Shown here: piece after piece, positions 1 through 5,940 of the stretch
Numbering within the stretch: position 1 is the first letter of the stretch
Layout of the letters: each line of letters opens with the position of its first letter
NCBI GenBank assembly: GCA_012512355.1
Contig: JAAZEI010000069.1
Location: 1-6,643 of the forward strand
DNA length: 6,643 nt
Reading direction: 5' to 3'
DNA from: Clostridiales bacterium
GTDB taxonomy: Bacteria; Bacillota; Clostridia; Christensenellales; Aristaeellaceae
Notes under the pieces: model-generated
Database searches by the model: none
What the model was told of the DNA's origin: nothing
What the model saw: the letters and a program-made list of their open reading frames with translations, nothing else
Made by a program: the position numbers and the translations under genes

Positions 1-487
1 AATTATCAGCAATGGCGTGCTTGCGGTTCACCAGCTGAGGAAGCTGCTCTTTGCCAGAAGGAAGGGCAGGTTTTGGCGTCACCATGAGTTTATTCGCAGC
101 TGAGCTGTCGATGAGGTTCATGGTCTCTATCCCTGCCATACCGTCGGGCTCAAGCCCATGCTGCTGCTGAAAAAGCACAAGAGCAGATTTTGTTCCGTTT
201 CCAAATTGCCCGTCAAGTTCACCTAAATAAAAACCAAGTTCTTTCAACCTAGTTTGCAATAGAGTAACCTCAGGGCCTATCGAGCCTGAACGAAGCAAAC
301 TATCGGTCGGTTTTGCGTATATAGCCGGCGGTGCCAGGGTAGGGGAGGGCGTGATAGCTGCTTCTGTCTTGTAAACACGATTGATCTGATCAGCTTGAAA
401 ATTGAAATATATAATGGCGATTAGCATGATGGCAGCCAAGACGAAGATAAGACCTAAAAAACTGCCTCTTTTCTTTTTCATGTTCAT
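1..487 (-). CDS. Peptidoglycan-binding membrane-anchored protein, probable VanY-type D-Ala-D-Ala carboxypeptidase (3' part outside window)
   Basis: The reverse strand is open from about 487 to the left edge, giving 162 residues of a longer protein. A basic start (KKKR, residues 4-7) is followed by a hydrophobic segment (about 10-28), which reads as a signal anchor. A Pro/Ala/Thr-rich linker follows (about 45-61). Residues 64-126 match a peptidoglycan-binding domain of the PG_binding_1 type, with the hallmarks LRSGSIGPEVTLLQTRL, LGFYLGELDGQFG and FQQQHGLEPDGMAG. A second linker leads to LVNRKHAIAD at the cut edge. This resembles the LVN(K/R)xHPL entry of VanY D,D-carboxypeptidases, so a cell-wall peptidase acting outside the membrane is inferred; its catalytic residues lie beyond the window. 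ATGs at 490, 487 and 481 are all in frame. The GAGGAAGGA motif at 491-499 favours 487 or 481. The gene is divergent from the HAD phosphatase. The anchor and PG-binding domain are clear; the enzyme class is moderate. Confidence 0.8.
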   Translation of the reverse strand, partial: MNMKKKRGSFLGLIFVLAAIMLIAIIYFNFQADQINRVYKTEAAITPSPTLAPPAIYAKPTDSLLRSGSIGPEVTLLQTRLKELGFYLGELDGQFGNGTKSALVLFQQQHGLEPDGMAGIETMNLIDSSAANKLMVTPKPALPSGKEQLPQLVNRKHAIADN

Positions 488-513
488 CATTCCTTCCTCG
501 CTAAACTGCTGAC

Positions 514-543
514 AGTATAAAGTGCGCAAAGAACTGCTGTCAA
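514..543 (-). promoter_or_regulatory. Sigma-70-type promoter for the leftward peptidoglycan-binding gene
   Basis: On the minus strand a perfect -35 TTGACA (538-543) is followed after 18 bases by TATACT (514-519); reading the -10 as TTATAC gives a 17-base spacer. Transcription would start near 507, leaving a leader of about 20 bases before the ATG at 487. This is prediction from consensus only. Confidence 0.65.
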
Positions 544-544
544 C

Positions 545-573
545 TTGCTCCAATGTACAGAGAATGATAGAAT
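545..573 (+). promoter_or_regulatory. Sigma-70-type promoter (extended -10) for the HAD phosphatase gene
   Basis: TTGCTC (545-550), 17 bases, then TAGAAT (568-573), preceded by TGA to give an extended -10 (TGnTAGAAT). The predicted start is near 580, just ahead of the GGAGG at 586-590, so the leader would be very short. Its -35 lies one base from the -35 of the divergent promoter. Confidence 0.55.
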
Positions 574-595
574 GGGCAAATTGATGGAGGTAAGC

Positions 596-1255
596 ATGAA
601 AAAAGCAATTATTTTCGATCTTGATGGCACGCTGATTAATTCTCTTCCAGATATATCGGCAGCCATGAATAAGGTATTGGTATCCTATGGTTTGCCTTCT
701 CATGACGAGACAAAATACAAGCTTTTTACGGGTGATGGGGCAAAAAATCTGGCGCTTCGAGCTTTGGGTGACAATAAAGAATTGTTTGACAAAGTTTATC
801 AAAGTTATGCTGAAGAATATGCTAAAAACAGTCGCGTTAATACAGTGCCATATCATGGGATACCTCAATTGCTGTATGAGTTAGGCGAAGCAGGAATAAA
901 AATCTGTGTATTAAGTAATAAAGGCCATTCAGATGTGAAGAAGGTACTTAAATATTTCTTTCCAAAGGTACAGTTTGCCTATAGCGCAGGTGTCAGAGAG
1001 GGCGGACCGGTTAAGCCCGATCCCAGGGCTGCGCAGGAAGTCCTGCAGGCGCTTGCGCTGTCCGCTGATGAGTGTTGGTACATAGGTGATACAATCACTG
1101 ATATGCGCTGCGCGGCAGATGCCGGTATTCCAAGTATTGCTGTTGGCTGGGGGTTTCAGAGCAAGCAAATGATTTCCCAAGCTGACCCTGATTATTTTGT
1201 GGAAAATGTAGAAGAACTTCGCCAGCTCCTAATAAAAGATCATAAGAAGCATTAA
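596..1255 (+). CDS. HAD-superfamily hydrolase, phosphoglycolate phosphatase-like
   Basis: This 219-residue protein carries all four HAD motifs. Motif I is FDLDGTL with nucleophile D8 and acid/base D10. Motif II is S107 in VLSNKG. Motif III is K140 in PVKPDP. Motif IV is GDTITD with D165 and D169, which bind Mg2+. The helical cap between motifs I and II (about 16-85, including SLPDISAAMNKVL and FTGDGAKNLALRAL) is the C1 type typical of Gph/PGP phosphatases, and the length fits. The likely reaction is Mg2+-dependent hydrolysis of a small phosphate ester in the cytosol, possibly 2-phosphoglycolate formed during DNA 3'-end repair. HAD specificity cannot be read from motifs, and pyrophosphatase (PpaX) or another sugar phosphatase is possible. 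The ATG at 596 is chosen because GGAGG (586-590) lies 5 bases ahead and MKKAIIFDLDG is the normal family start. The frame is open upstream to a TTG at 545 but shows no family similarity there. It lies 90 bp ahead of rpsT, which has its own promoter. Confidence 0.92.
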   Translation: MKKAIIFDLDGTLINSLPDISAAMNKVLVSYGLPSHDETKYKLFTGDGAKNLALRALGDNKELFDKVYQSYAEEYAKNSRVNTVPYHGIPQLLYELGEAGIKICVLSNKGHSDVKKVLKYFFPKVQFAYSAGVREGGPVKPDPRAAQEVLQALALSADECWYIGDTITDMRCAADAGIPSIAVGWGFQSKQMISQADPDYFVENVEELRQLLIKDHKKH

Positions 1256-1266
1256 AACAATAAAAT

Positions 1267-1289
1267 TATTGCTTGCACCTGAAGCAATA
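1267..1289. repeat. Inverted repeat overlapping the rpsT -35 region
   Basis: TATTGCTT (1267-1274) and AAGCAATA (1282-1289) form a perfect 8-bp inverted repeat around a 7-base centre. The predicted rpsT -35 TTGCAC (1273-1278) starts in the left arm and runs into the centre. It could be an operator or a weak terminator for the upstream phosphatase gene. The stem is AT-rich and is not followed by a T tract on the plus strand, so a terminator is less likely. Confidence 0.4.
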
Positions 1290-1301
1290 TTATGGTAAAG
1301 T
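1273..1301 (+). promoter_or_regulatory. Sigma-70-type promoter (extended -10) for rpsT
   Basis: TTGCAC (1273-1278), exactly 17 bases, then TAAAGT (1296-1301), preceded by TGG to give an extended -10. Transcription would begin near 1308, leaving a leader of about 38 bases with a strong ribosome-binding site. It lies in the 90-bp gap directly upstream of rpsT, as expected for a separately transcribed ribosomal protein gene. Confidence 0.6.
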
Positions 1302-1307
1302 GATTTT

Positions 1308-1319
1308 TGCTGTACAGCA
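1308..1319. repeat. 12-bp perfect palindrome at the predicted rpsT transcription start
   Basis: TGCTGTACAGCA is fully self-complementary and sits where rpsT transcription should start. As DNA it could be a short operator for a dimeric regulator. As RNA it lacks a loop and would make a poor hairpin. No known operator consensus is recognised, and a chance occurrence is possible. Confidence 0.3.
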
Positions 1320-1329
1320 CAAGCTATTT

Positions 1330-1338
1330 GGGGAGGTG
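1330..1338 (+). promoter_or_regulatory. Very strong Shine-Dalgarno that sets the rpsT TTG start
   Basis: GGGGAGGTG is followed by A (1339), so GGAGGTGA (1332-1339) is a near-complete anti-16S match. It ends 6 bases before the TTG at 1346. No in-frame ATG or GTG lies at a suitable distance, so this site fixes the TTG as the start. Confidence 0.85.
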
Positions 1339-1345
1339 AAACAAG

Positions 1346-1609
1346 TTGCCGAATATAAAATCATCCATCAAGCGCGTTAAAGTGAACGAAAAAAAGAGAA
1401 TGCGTAACCGCATGGTCAAGAGTGGCGTGAAGACCGCAGTCAAGAAATACAATCTAGTTGTTACCACAGAGCCAGCCAATGGCCTGGCTGCATTAAGCTC
1501 CGTCTCCTCAGCTTTGGACAAAGCCGCAGTTAAAGGCGTCATCCATAAGAATGCTGTCAATCGTAAAAAATCCCGCTTAGCAAAAGCGCTCAATAAAGCC
1601 ACAGCCTGA
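1346..1609 (+). CDS. rpsT: 30S ribosomal protein S20 (bS20)
   Basis: This 87-residue, highly basic protein has the S20 signature throughout: MPNIKSSIKRVKVNEKKRMRN at the N terminus, a central helix beginning VKSGVKTAVKKY, and the C-terminal HKNAVNRKKSRLAKALNKA. The size is typical for S20 (about 85-90 residues). S20 is a primary 16S rRNA-binding protein that stabilises the 30S body. The start codon is TTG; it is accepted because the conserved N terminus begins exactly there and a strong ribosome-binding site precedes it. E. coli rpsT also starts with UUG, where the weak codon is tied to translational autoregulation; whether that holds here is inference. The gene appears monocistronic, with its own promoter and a terminator 17 bp past the stop. 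The psuG operon converges from the right. The holA and gpr neighbours common in Bacillota are not next to it. Confidence 0.98.
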   Translation: MPNIKSSIKRVKVNEKKRMRNRMVKSGVKTAVKKYNLVVTTEPANGLAALSSVSSALDKAAVKGVIHKNAVNRKKSRLAKALNKATA

Positions 1610-1625
1610 TTATTAATTATCATTC

Positions 1626-1650
1626 GCCGCTGATGAGCGGCTGTTTTATT
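1626..1650 (+). terminator. Rho-independent terminator of rpsT
   Basis: GCCGCT (1626-1631) pairs with AGCGGC (1636-1641) around a GATG loop and is followed by TGTTTTATT (1642-1650). The GC-rich stem with a U-rich tail, 17 bp past the rpsT stop, fits an intrinsic terminator, though the T tract is interrupted. Confidence 0.75.
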
Positions 1651-1681
1651 AGATTTTTTACCGCCGCTTATTATTTAGCGG

Positions 1682-1720
1682 AAAAAAGTCCGCGTCATGT
1701 AAACATAACATGATGCGGAC
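1682..1720 (-). terminator. Rho-independent terminator of the ruv-queA-psuKG operon
   Basis: On the minus strand a 13-bp stem (1708-1720 with 1688-1700) has one internal A/C mismatch and a 7-base loop, and is followed directly by six Ts (the A run at 1682-1687). It begins 21 bp past the psuG stop. In plus-strand RNA the mismatch becomes a G-U pair and TTGTTTTT follows 4 bases after the stem (1725-1732), so it may also back up rpsT termination. Confidence 0.85.
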
Positions 1721-1741
1721 TAAGTTGTTTTTCGAAGCTAT

Positions 1742-2644
1742 TTATAATGCACTTGAGATTTTGGCTGCAAGGGCTACGTTGTTATACACTAACTGGATGT
1801 TGCTGGCTAGGCTGTCCCCTCCTGTCAGTTCAGAAACCCTGGCCAGAAGGAAAGGCGTTATTTCCTTCCCTTTGATACACTGCTCTCTTGCTTCTTGCAA
1901 AGCTTGATGTATGCTGGCATCTATCATATCAGCATCCATGGCATAAGCCCTGGGAATTGGGTTGGTGATGAGCATGCCGCCGGCAAACCCAAGCTGCCGC
2001 TGAACTTTAATAGCATCTGCTATTTCCTTGGGGCTGTCCATGCGGTAATCGACTTTATAAGCGCTGCGGTCAGTGTAAAAAGCAGGAAGTTCTGAGGTGC
2101 CGTAACCTATGACGGGGACACCCTGAGTTTCCAAATACTCCAGTGTCAATGCCAAATCCAAAATGCTTTTAGCGCCTGCGCAAACGACCGCTACAGGCGT
2201 TTGCCCAAGTTCTTTGAGGTCCGCGGAAATGTCCATAGATGTTTGCGCACCCCGGTGGACTCCCCCGATTCCGCCCGTAGCAAAAACTCTAATCCCCGCC
2301 ATGGCAGCGAGAATCATGGTGGCAGCAACTGTGGTAGCGCCGTCTTGTTTTCTTGCGATTAAGATGGGGATATCTCTTCGGCTTGCTTTTTGAACTTCTT
2401 GGCCGGTTTGACCGAGATATTCTATTTGTTCCTGAGTAAGACCCACGCAGAGCTTTCCGCCGATGATAGCAATTGTTGCAGGCTCAGCACCGTTTTCTCT
2501 AGCGATGCGCTCACATTCAAGAGCAGTCTGAACATTTTGCGGGAAAGGCATACCATGACTGATAATGGTGCTTTCCAGAGCAATGACCGGGCTGCCCTCA
2601 AGAAGTGCTTTCTTAATCTTTTTAGAAATTTTAAGATGTTTCAT
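1742..2644 (-). CDS. psuG: Pseudouridine-5'-phosphate glycosidase
   Basis: This 300-residue enzyme (E. coli PsuG/YeiN is about 312) reversibly cleaves pseudouridine 5'-phosphate to uracil and ribose 5-phosphate, breaking the C-C glycosidic bond in the cytosol. Family blocks are clear: PVIALESTIISHGMPFPQN (19-37), IGGKLCVGL (61-69), FATGGIGGVHRGAQTSMDIS (121-140), VVCAGAKSILD (153-163), GYGTSELPAFY and the C-terminal SLASNIQLVYNNVALAA. Residues E24, K86, D142 and K159 correspond, with a constant offset of 7, to E31, K93, D149 and K166 of the E. coli enzyme, where K166 forms the covalent sugar intermediate. The active site therefore looks complete. The ATG at 2644 follows AAGGA (2653-2657) by 8 bases. 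The frame is open further upstream, but that part overlaps psuK and is unlike the family. It lies 13 bp after psuK and is last in the operon, ahead of a strong terminator. It is predicted to work directly on the product of PsuK. Confidence 0.96.
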   Translation of the reverse strand: MKHLKISKKIKKALLEGSPVIALESTIISHGMPFPQNVQTALECERIARENGAEPATIAIIGGKLCVGLTQEQIEYLGQTGQEVQKASRRDIPILIARKQDGATTVAATMILAAMAGIRVFATGGIGGVHRGAQTSMDISADLKELGQTPVAVVCAGAKSILDLALTLEYLETQGVPVIGYGTSELPAFYTDRSAYKVDYRMDSPKEIADAIKVQRQLGFAGGMLITNPIPRAYAMDADMIDASIHQALQEAREQCIKGKEITPFLLARVSELTGGDSLASNIQLVYNNVALAAKISSAL

Positions 2645-2657
2645 GGACAAAATCCTT

Positions 2658-3512
2658 TCAATTTGAACAATATAGCGCAGCCATGCGCGAAAGGTGTTCA
2701 TCAGCAAACTTCATCCCCTGCAGGGCGCAGTCACGTAAATTTTTGTTCTGTGCGATAGCTTTCACTATGCCGGCGCTCATAGCGTCACCTGCTCCTGTGC
2801 TTGGGCCTTTGGGGGCAGGGTTAGCCGGCAGATGAAAGCGTTCTTTTTGGTCTGCGCAGTAAAGTCCATTCTTGCCCAAAGAAATATAGACCTGTTGAAC
2901 CCCCATGGTCAGCAAGTCTGTTGCAGCTTCTACTTCATTATTTCGTCCTGTCAGCAGCTGAGCTTCTGTCAAATTGGGCTTGACGGCTTTGAGCAGGGGC
3001 AATATAGGTAGGAGACGCTTTGCTTTGCTGCCGCTGACAGGGTCAGCGACAAGCGGCATTTGTAAATATTTGGCTGCCGCAACCAAACTCTCGTCGGGCA
3101 GATTGGCATCGATCAGACAAGCGGCAAACTCATTGTTAGGCAAGATTTTAATAGCAGGAATACTAAGGGATGCCATAGCGGCCATGTCATTGATGGCAAT
3201 GGCCATGTCGCCTTGCGCATCATGCACAGCTAGGTAGACACAGCTGTTTTGTGGGCTGCTGATGGCATATTGCAGACCAATGTTCAGCTCCTTACAGCTT
3301 TGTCTGAGTGATTTTGCAAAATCATCCTGACCAAATACAGTCATCAGCTCTACAGGGATACCATGCCTGGCCAACTGTTCAGCCATATTTCTGCCTACCC
3401 CGCCAGGGCTCAGTCTTACCTTGCCAACTAAAGAGTCGCCAAACGTAAATTCAGCTTCCGGCATTGCCAACACATCCATATTGATACCGCCAATGATTAA
3501 AATTGGTTTCAA
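2658..3512 (-). CDS. psuK: PfkB-family carbohydrate kinase, pseudouridine kinase
   Basis: This is a 284-residue ribokinase-fold (PfkB) enzyme. Visible elements are GGINMD (8-13) for sugar binding, the first PfkB signature GGVGRNMAEQLARHG (37-51), VADPVSG, KPNLTEAQLLTG, and the ATP/anion-hole motif STGAGDAM with catalytic base D243. The GGVGRN and GAGDAM variants, together with psuG immediately downstream, point to pseudouridine kinase (pseudouridine + ATP to pseudouridine 5'-phosphate). From the sequence alone another nucleoside or sugar kinase is possible. The start is taken as the TTG at 3512: GGTGAG (3519-3524) lies 6 bases ahead, and the KPILIIGG strand of the fold begins at once. Upstream in-frame codons would overlap the membrane-protein gene and add unrelated residues. 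The TTG overlaps the TGA stop of the preceding gene (TTGA), which suggests translational coupling. Confidence 0.92.
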   Translation of the reverse strand: MKPILIIGGINMDVLAMPEAEFTFGDSLVGKVRLSPGGVGRNMAEQLARHGIPVELMTVFGQDDFAKSLRQSCKELNIGLQYAISSPQNSCVYLAVHDAQGDMAIAINDMAAMASLSIPAIKILPNNEFAACLIDANLPDESLVAAAKYLQMPLVADPVSGSKAKRLLPILPLLKAVKPNLTEAQLLTGRNNEVEAATDLLTMGVQQVYISLGKNGLYCADQKERFHLPANPAPKGPSTGAGDAMSAGIVKAIAQNKNLRDCALQGMKFADEHLSRMAALYCSN

Positions 3513-3856
3513 CGAGTTCTCACCAGCTTTCCGGATATAGCTCTGACCGAGTTGATGATCAGCGCTGCAAGGATTGCCCATTCGAAGCTTTTCACCTGAA
3601 CGGCGTGGGGAAATAACCACATGGTCATCATGATTAAGGTGCTGTCAACCAATATGCCGATTACGCCCAAGGTCAGCAAATTAAAAGCGAAAAGAACAAT
3701 TTTTGAAAGCGGTCTGATCAGCAAGTACAGTGTCATTAGACAGGCTCCTGCCATCAGAGCAGATGAAAGGCTATTGCACCACAAGCCATGGAGCAGATAA
3801 TCTGCCAGTGGAAATGCTATCGTACCAAAGATGAAGCGGACAGCAAAGGAAAACAT
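3509..3856 (-). CDS. Small four-helix membrane protein, phage_holin_4_2 / YvlD-like family
   Basis: This 115-residue, strongly hydrophobic protein has four likely membrane segments (about 4-22, 30-47, 52-80 and 92-107) and a basic tail ending LVRTR. The pattern LIRPLSKIVLFAFNLLTLGVIGILVDS followed by a hydrophobic stretch, then F-E-W-A-I-L-A-A-L-I-I-N-S, fits the phage_holin_4_2 (DUF360, YvlD-type) family. Members are widespread chromosomal inner-membrane proteins of unclear role; the holin name is historical, and no lysis genes are nearby. The ATG at 3856 shares one base with the queA stop (TGATG); a GTG at 3859 is the alternative. No strong ribosome-binding site is visible, so translation probably depends on ribosomes finishing queA. 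It overlaps psuK by four bases at its other end. Its link to tRNA modification or pseudouridine use is unknown. Transport is conceivable but not supported by any motif. Confidence 0.8.
   Translation of the reverse strand: MFSFAVRFIFGTIAFPLADYLLHGLWCNSLSSALMAGACLMTLYLLIRPLSKIVLFAFNLLTLGVIGILVDSTLIMMTMWLFPHAVQVKSFEWAILAALIINSVRAISGKLVRTR
3519..3524 (-). promoter_or_regulatory. Shine-Dalgarno that sets the psuK TTG start
   Basis: GGTGAG on the minus strand lies inside the last codons of the membrane-protein gene, 6 bases before the TTG at 3512. It supports the TTG as the psuK start over upstream codons in the same frame. Confidence 0.55.
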
Positions 3857-4896
3857 CACACCAAAAGATTATTGCCAATGAGCATACAATCACCAAAGCT
3901 AAAAAATCGATATTTTTCTTTAACAGCTTCCCGATAAGCACTTAAGGCATTTTCCTGCCCCATAAAAGCGCTCACCAGCATCAGCAGCGTGCTTTGAGGC
4001 AAGTGAAAATTGGTTAGCAGCATATCTGTCCCTTTGAGTTTGACGCCGGGCAGGATAAAAATATTTGTCATTCCTTGTCCTGCGTGAATGGTTCCCTGTT
4101 CATCGCATAAGGTTTCGAGGGTTCTCACGCTGGTTGTGCCAACACAAATAATACGGCCTCCATTTGTGCGAGCTGAGTTGATGCGAAGAGCTGCGTCTTC
4201 GCTTACTTCATAATATTCGCTGTGCATTTGGTGCGCGTGGATATTTTCTTCTTTTACAGGACGAAAAGTGCCAAGCCCAACATGCAGCACAATGGGAACG
4301 ATATCGATGCCCATGGATTCTATGCGGTCAAGCACTTCAGGTGTGAAATGCAGGCCCGCAGTAGGCGCGGCTGCACTGCCGTCCAGCTTGGCATACACAG
4401 TCTGATAACGCTCGGGGTTTTCCAGTTTTTCATGAATATAGGGGGGAAGGGGCATCTCCCCCAAATCATCCAAAATATTTTCAAATAACCCTTTAAAGAA
4501 GAACCTTACCAGACAAGTGCCGCCGCTAAACCTGTCGCCGATGATCGCTTTGAGCTTTCCTTCACCAAATGAAACTTCGGCACCCTTTGGCAAGCGTCTG
4601 CCAGGCTTTATCATTGCTTCCCAACTGTCTTCAGTCATTCGTCTTAGCAGCAAAACTTCGACAGCGGCACCGGTTTGTTCTTTAAAACCAAGTAGTCTGG
4701 CAGGGATAACACGTGTCTGGTTGATGACCATGACATCATTAGGTTTTAAGAAATTTGGAAAATCACGGAAAATAAAGCCTTCTCGTCTGCTGTTTTCCCT
4801 GTTGCAAACGAGCATTCTGCTGTTATCTCGCGGTTCAATCGGCGTTTGAGCGATTAATTCTGCCGGTAGAAAATAGTTAAAATCACGTGTTTTCAT
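3856..4896 (-). CDS. queA: S-adenosylmethionine:tRNA ribosyltransferase-isomerase QueA
   Basis: This 346-residue protein (the family is usually 340-360) transfers and isomerises the ribosyl group of SAM onto 7-aminomethyl-7-deazaguanine at tRNA position 34. The product is epoxyqueuosine, the penultimate step of queuosine synthesis. Conserved blocks run the full length: [20 protein letters not shown] (5-24), [14 protein letters not shown] (55-68), GEMPLPPYI (146-154), [20 protein letters not shown] (164-183), [10 protein letters not shown] (205-214), GTTSVRTLE (253-261), and [20 protein letters not shown] (289-308) with the C-terminal [12 protein letters not shown]. Nothing is missing. The ATG at 4896 follows GAGG (4904-4907) by 7 bases; a TTG just before it at 4899 is less likely. 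The start lies inside ruvB (14-bp overlap), and the stop touches the next gene, so coupling on both sides is likely. The usual partner tgt does not follow. Confidence 0.98.
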   Translation of the reverse strand: MKTRDFNYFLPAELIAQTPIEPRDNSRMLVCNRENSRREGFIFRDFPNFLKPNDVMVINQTRVIPARLLGFKEQTGAAVEVLLLRRMTEDSWEAMIKPGRRLPKGAEVSFGEGKLKAIIGDRFSGGTCLVRFFFKGLFENILDDLGEMPLPPYIHEKLENPERYQTVYAKLDGSAAAPTAGLHFTPEVLDRIESMGIDIVPIVLHVGLGTFRPVKEENIHAHQMHSEYYEVSEDAALRINSARTNGGRIICVGTTSVRTLETLCDEQGTIHAGQGMTNIFILPGVKLKGTDMLLTNFHLPQSTLLMLVSAFMGQENALSAYREAVKEKYRFFSFGDCMLIGNNLLV

Positions 4897-5938
4897 CAAT
4901 CATCCTCATCTGTTCCAACATGATTTCTTGGTTCATGTGGGCAGGGGGTGTGCGTTTTAAGTGTAAATATGCAAGCTGGGTTGCCATGCGCCCTCTAGGG
5001 GTGCGTTTGATAAAACCCAATTGAAGTAAATAAGGCTCATAAACATCTTCAATGGTAATTGCGTCCTCACCTGTAGATGCAGCCAAAGTATCCAGTCCCA
5101 CCGGCCCTCCGGCAAACTTATCCATCATGGTCAGCAGCACATTGCGGTCCACCTGGTCTAGTCCAAGTTCGTCAACATCCAGCATATCCAGGCCTTCGTG
5201 AGCGACTGTCCGAGTAATGCAGCCATCGGCTCGTACCTGTGCGTAGTCCCGGACGCGCTTTAGCATTCGGTTGGCAATGCGTGGTGTTCCCCGGCTGCGC
5301 TTTGCGATTTCCGCTATTCCTTCCTCATCAAAAGGAGTGCCGATAATGCCGGCAGAGCGGTGTAATATTCGGGCTAATTCCTCGGGAGTATACATTTGCA
5401 GGCGAAACATCATGCCAAAACGGTCCCGCAAGGGGGCTGAAAGCTGCCCAGCCCTGGTTGTCGCGCCGATGAGGGTAAACTTGGGAAGATCAAGCCGCAA
5501 AGAGCGTGCGGTAGGTCCCTTGCCTATCATAATATCCAGTGCGCCATCTTCCATTGCAGGGTAAAGCACTTCTTCCACCGCGCGGGATAGCCGGTGTATT
5601 TCATCGATGAACAAAACATCTCCCGCGTTGAGATTGGTGAGGATAGAGGCTAAATCTCCCGGTCTGTCGATTGCAGGGCCGGAAGTAATGCGTACATTTT
5701 GTCCCATTTCAGCCGCTACAATACAGGCCAAGGTTGTCTTTCCAAGGCCTGGCGGCCCATAAAGCAAAATATGATCCAGCGCATCCCGACGCTCAAGTGC
5801 AGCCCTGATATAGATGCTCAAGCTGTCTTTGATGGTGGATTGTCCTACATAGTCTCGCAGAACTTTGGGACGAAGGGAAGTTTCGATATCTCCATCCTCT
5901 TGATGTATATCGGAAGTTAAAATACGGTCATTATCCAT
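4883..5938 (-). CDS. ruvB: Holliday junction branch migration helicase RuvB
   Basis: This 351-residue AAA+ ATPase forms hexameric rings that drive branch migration at Holliday junctions together with RuvA. The sequence shows the N-terminal [12 protein letters not shown] block (22-33), Walker A GPPGLGKT (61-68), Walker B LFIDEIHR (109-116, with D112 and E113), the RuvA-contacting hairpin region [14 protein letters not shown], sensor 1 GATTRAG, the arginine-finger region PLRDRFG, and sensor 2 [14 protein letters not shown] winged-helix DNA-binding domain follows, including [31 protein letters not shown] and the closing LAYLHL. Length and motifs are complete. The ATG at 5938 lies 2 bp after the ruvA stop. 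Its AAGGA (5944-5948) covers the end of ruvA, as expected for coupled expression. The last 14 bases overlap queA. Confidence 0.99.
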   Translation of the reverse strand: MDNDRILTSDIHQEDGDIETSLRPKVLRDYVGQSTIKDSLSIYIRAALERRDALDHILLYGPPGLGKTTLACIVAAEMGQNVRITSGPAIDRPGDLASILTNLNAGDVLFIDEIHRLSRAVEEVLYPAMEDGALDIMIGKGPTARSLRLDLPKFTLIGATTRAGQLSAPLRDRFGMMFRLQMYTPEELARILHRSAGIIGTPFDEEGIAEIAKRSRGTPRIANRMLKRVRDYAQVRADGCITRTVAHEGLDMLDVDELGLDQVDRNVLLTMMDKFAGGPVGLDTLAASTGEDAITIEDVYEPYLLQLGFIKRTPRGRMATQLAYLHLKRTPPAHMNQEIMLEQMRMIDENT

Positions 5939-5940
5939 GT

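Noticed and set aside
545..595. Upstream extension of the HAD phosphatase gene to a TTG at 545
   Set aside because: It covers the likely promoter; GGAGG at 586-590 and the MKKAIIFDLDG start support 596.
1324..1623. 99-codon minus-strand open frame across rpsT
   Set aside because: It is a reverse-strand shadow of the S20 gene, covering it almost exactly, with no recognisable domain.
1664..1681. CCGCT...AGCGG hairpin as an additional terminator
   Set aside because: The stem is only 5 bp. It is followed by As on the plus strand and by no T tract on the minus strand, so it is not a convincing terminator in either direction.
2645..2707. Upstream extension of psuG to an in-frame start at 2707
   Set aside because: The extra 21 residues overlap psuK, have no family similarity, and lack a well-placed ribosome-binding site; AAGGA at 2653-2657 points to the ATG at 2644.
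2390..2758. 122-codon plus-strand open frame across psuG and psuK
   Set aside because: It lies antisense over two clear enzyme genes and their junction, and the protein has no recognisable features.
3513..3620. Upstream extension of psuK to 3620
   Set aside because: It would overlap the membrane-protein gene by over 100 bases and add residues foreign to the PfkB fold.
3509..3856. Prophage remnant suggested by the holin family name
   Set aside because: No endolysin, structural, integrase or attachment sequences are nearby, the gene is embedded in a housekeeping operon, and this family is commonly chromosomal.
4517..4849. 110-codon plus-strand open frame inside queA
   Set aside because: It is antisense to a highly conserved part of queA and has no domain or convincing ribosome-binding site.
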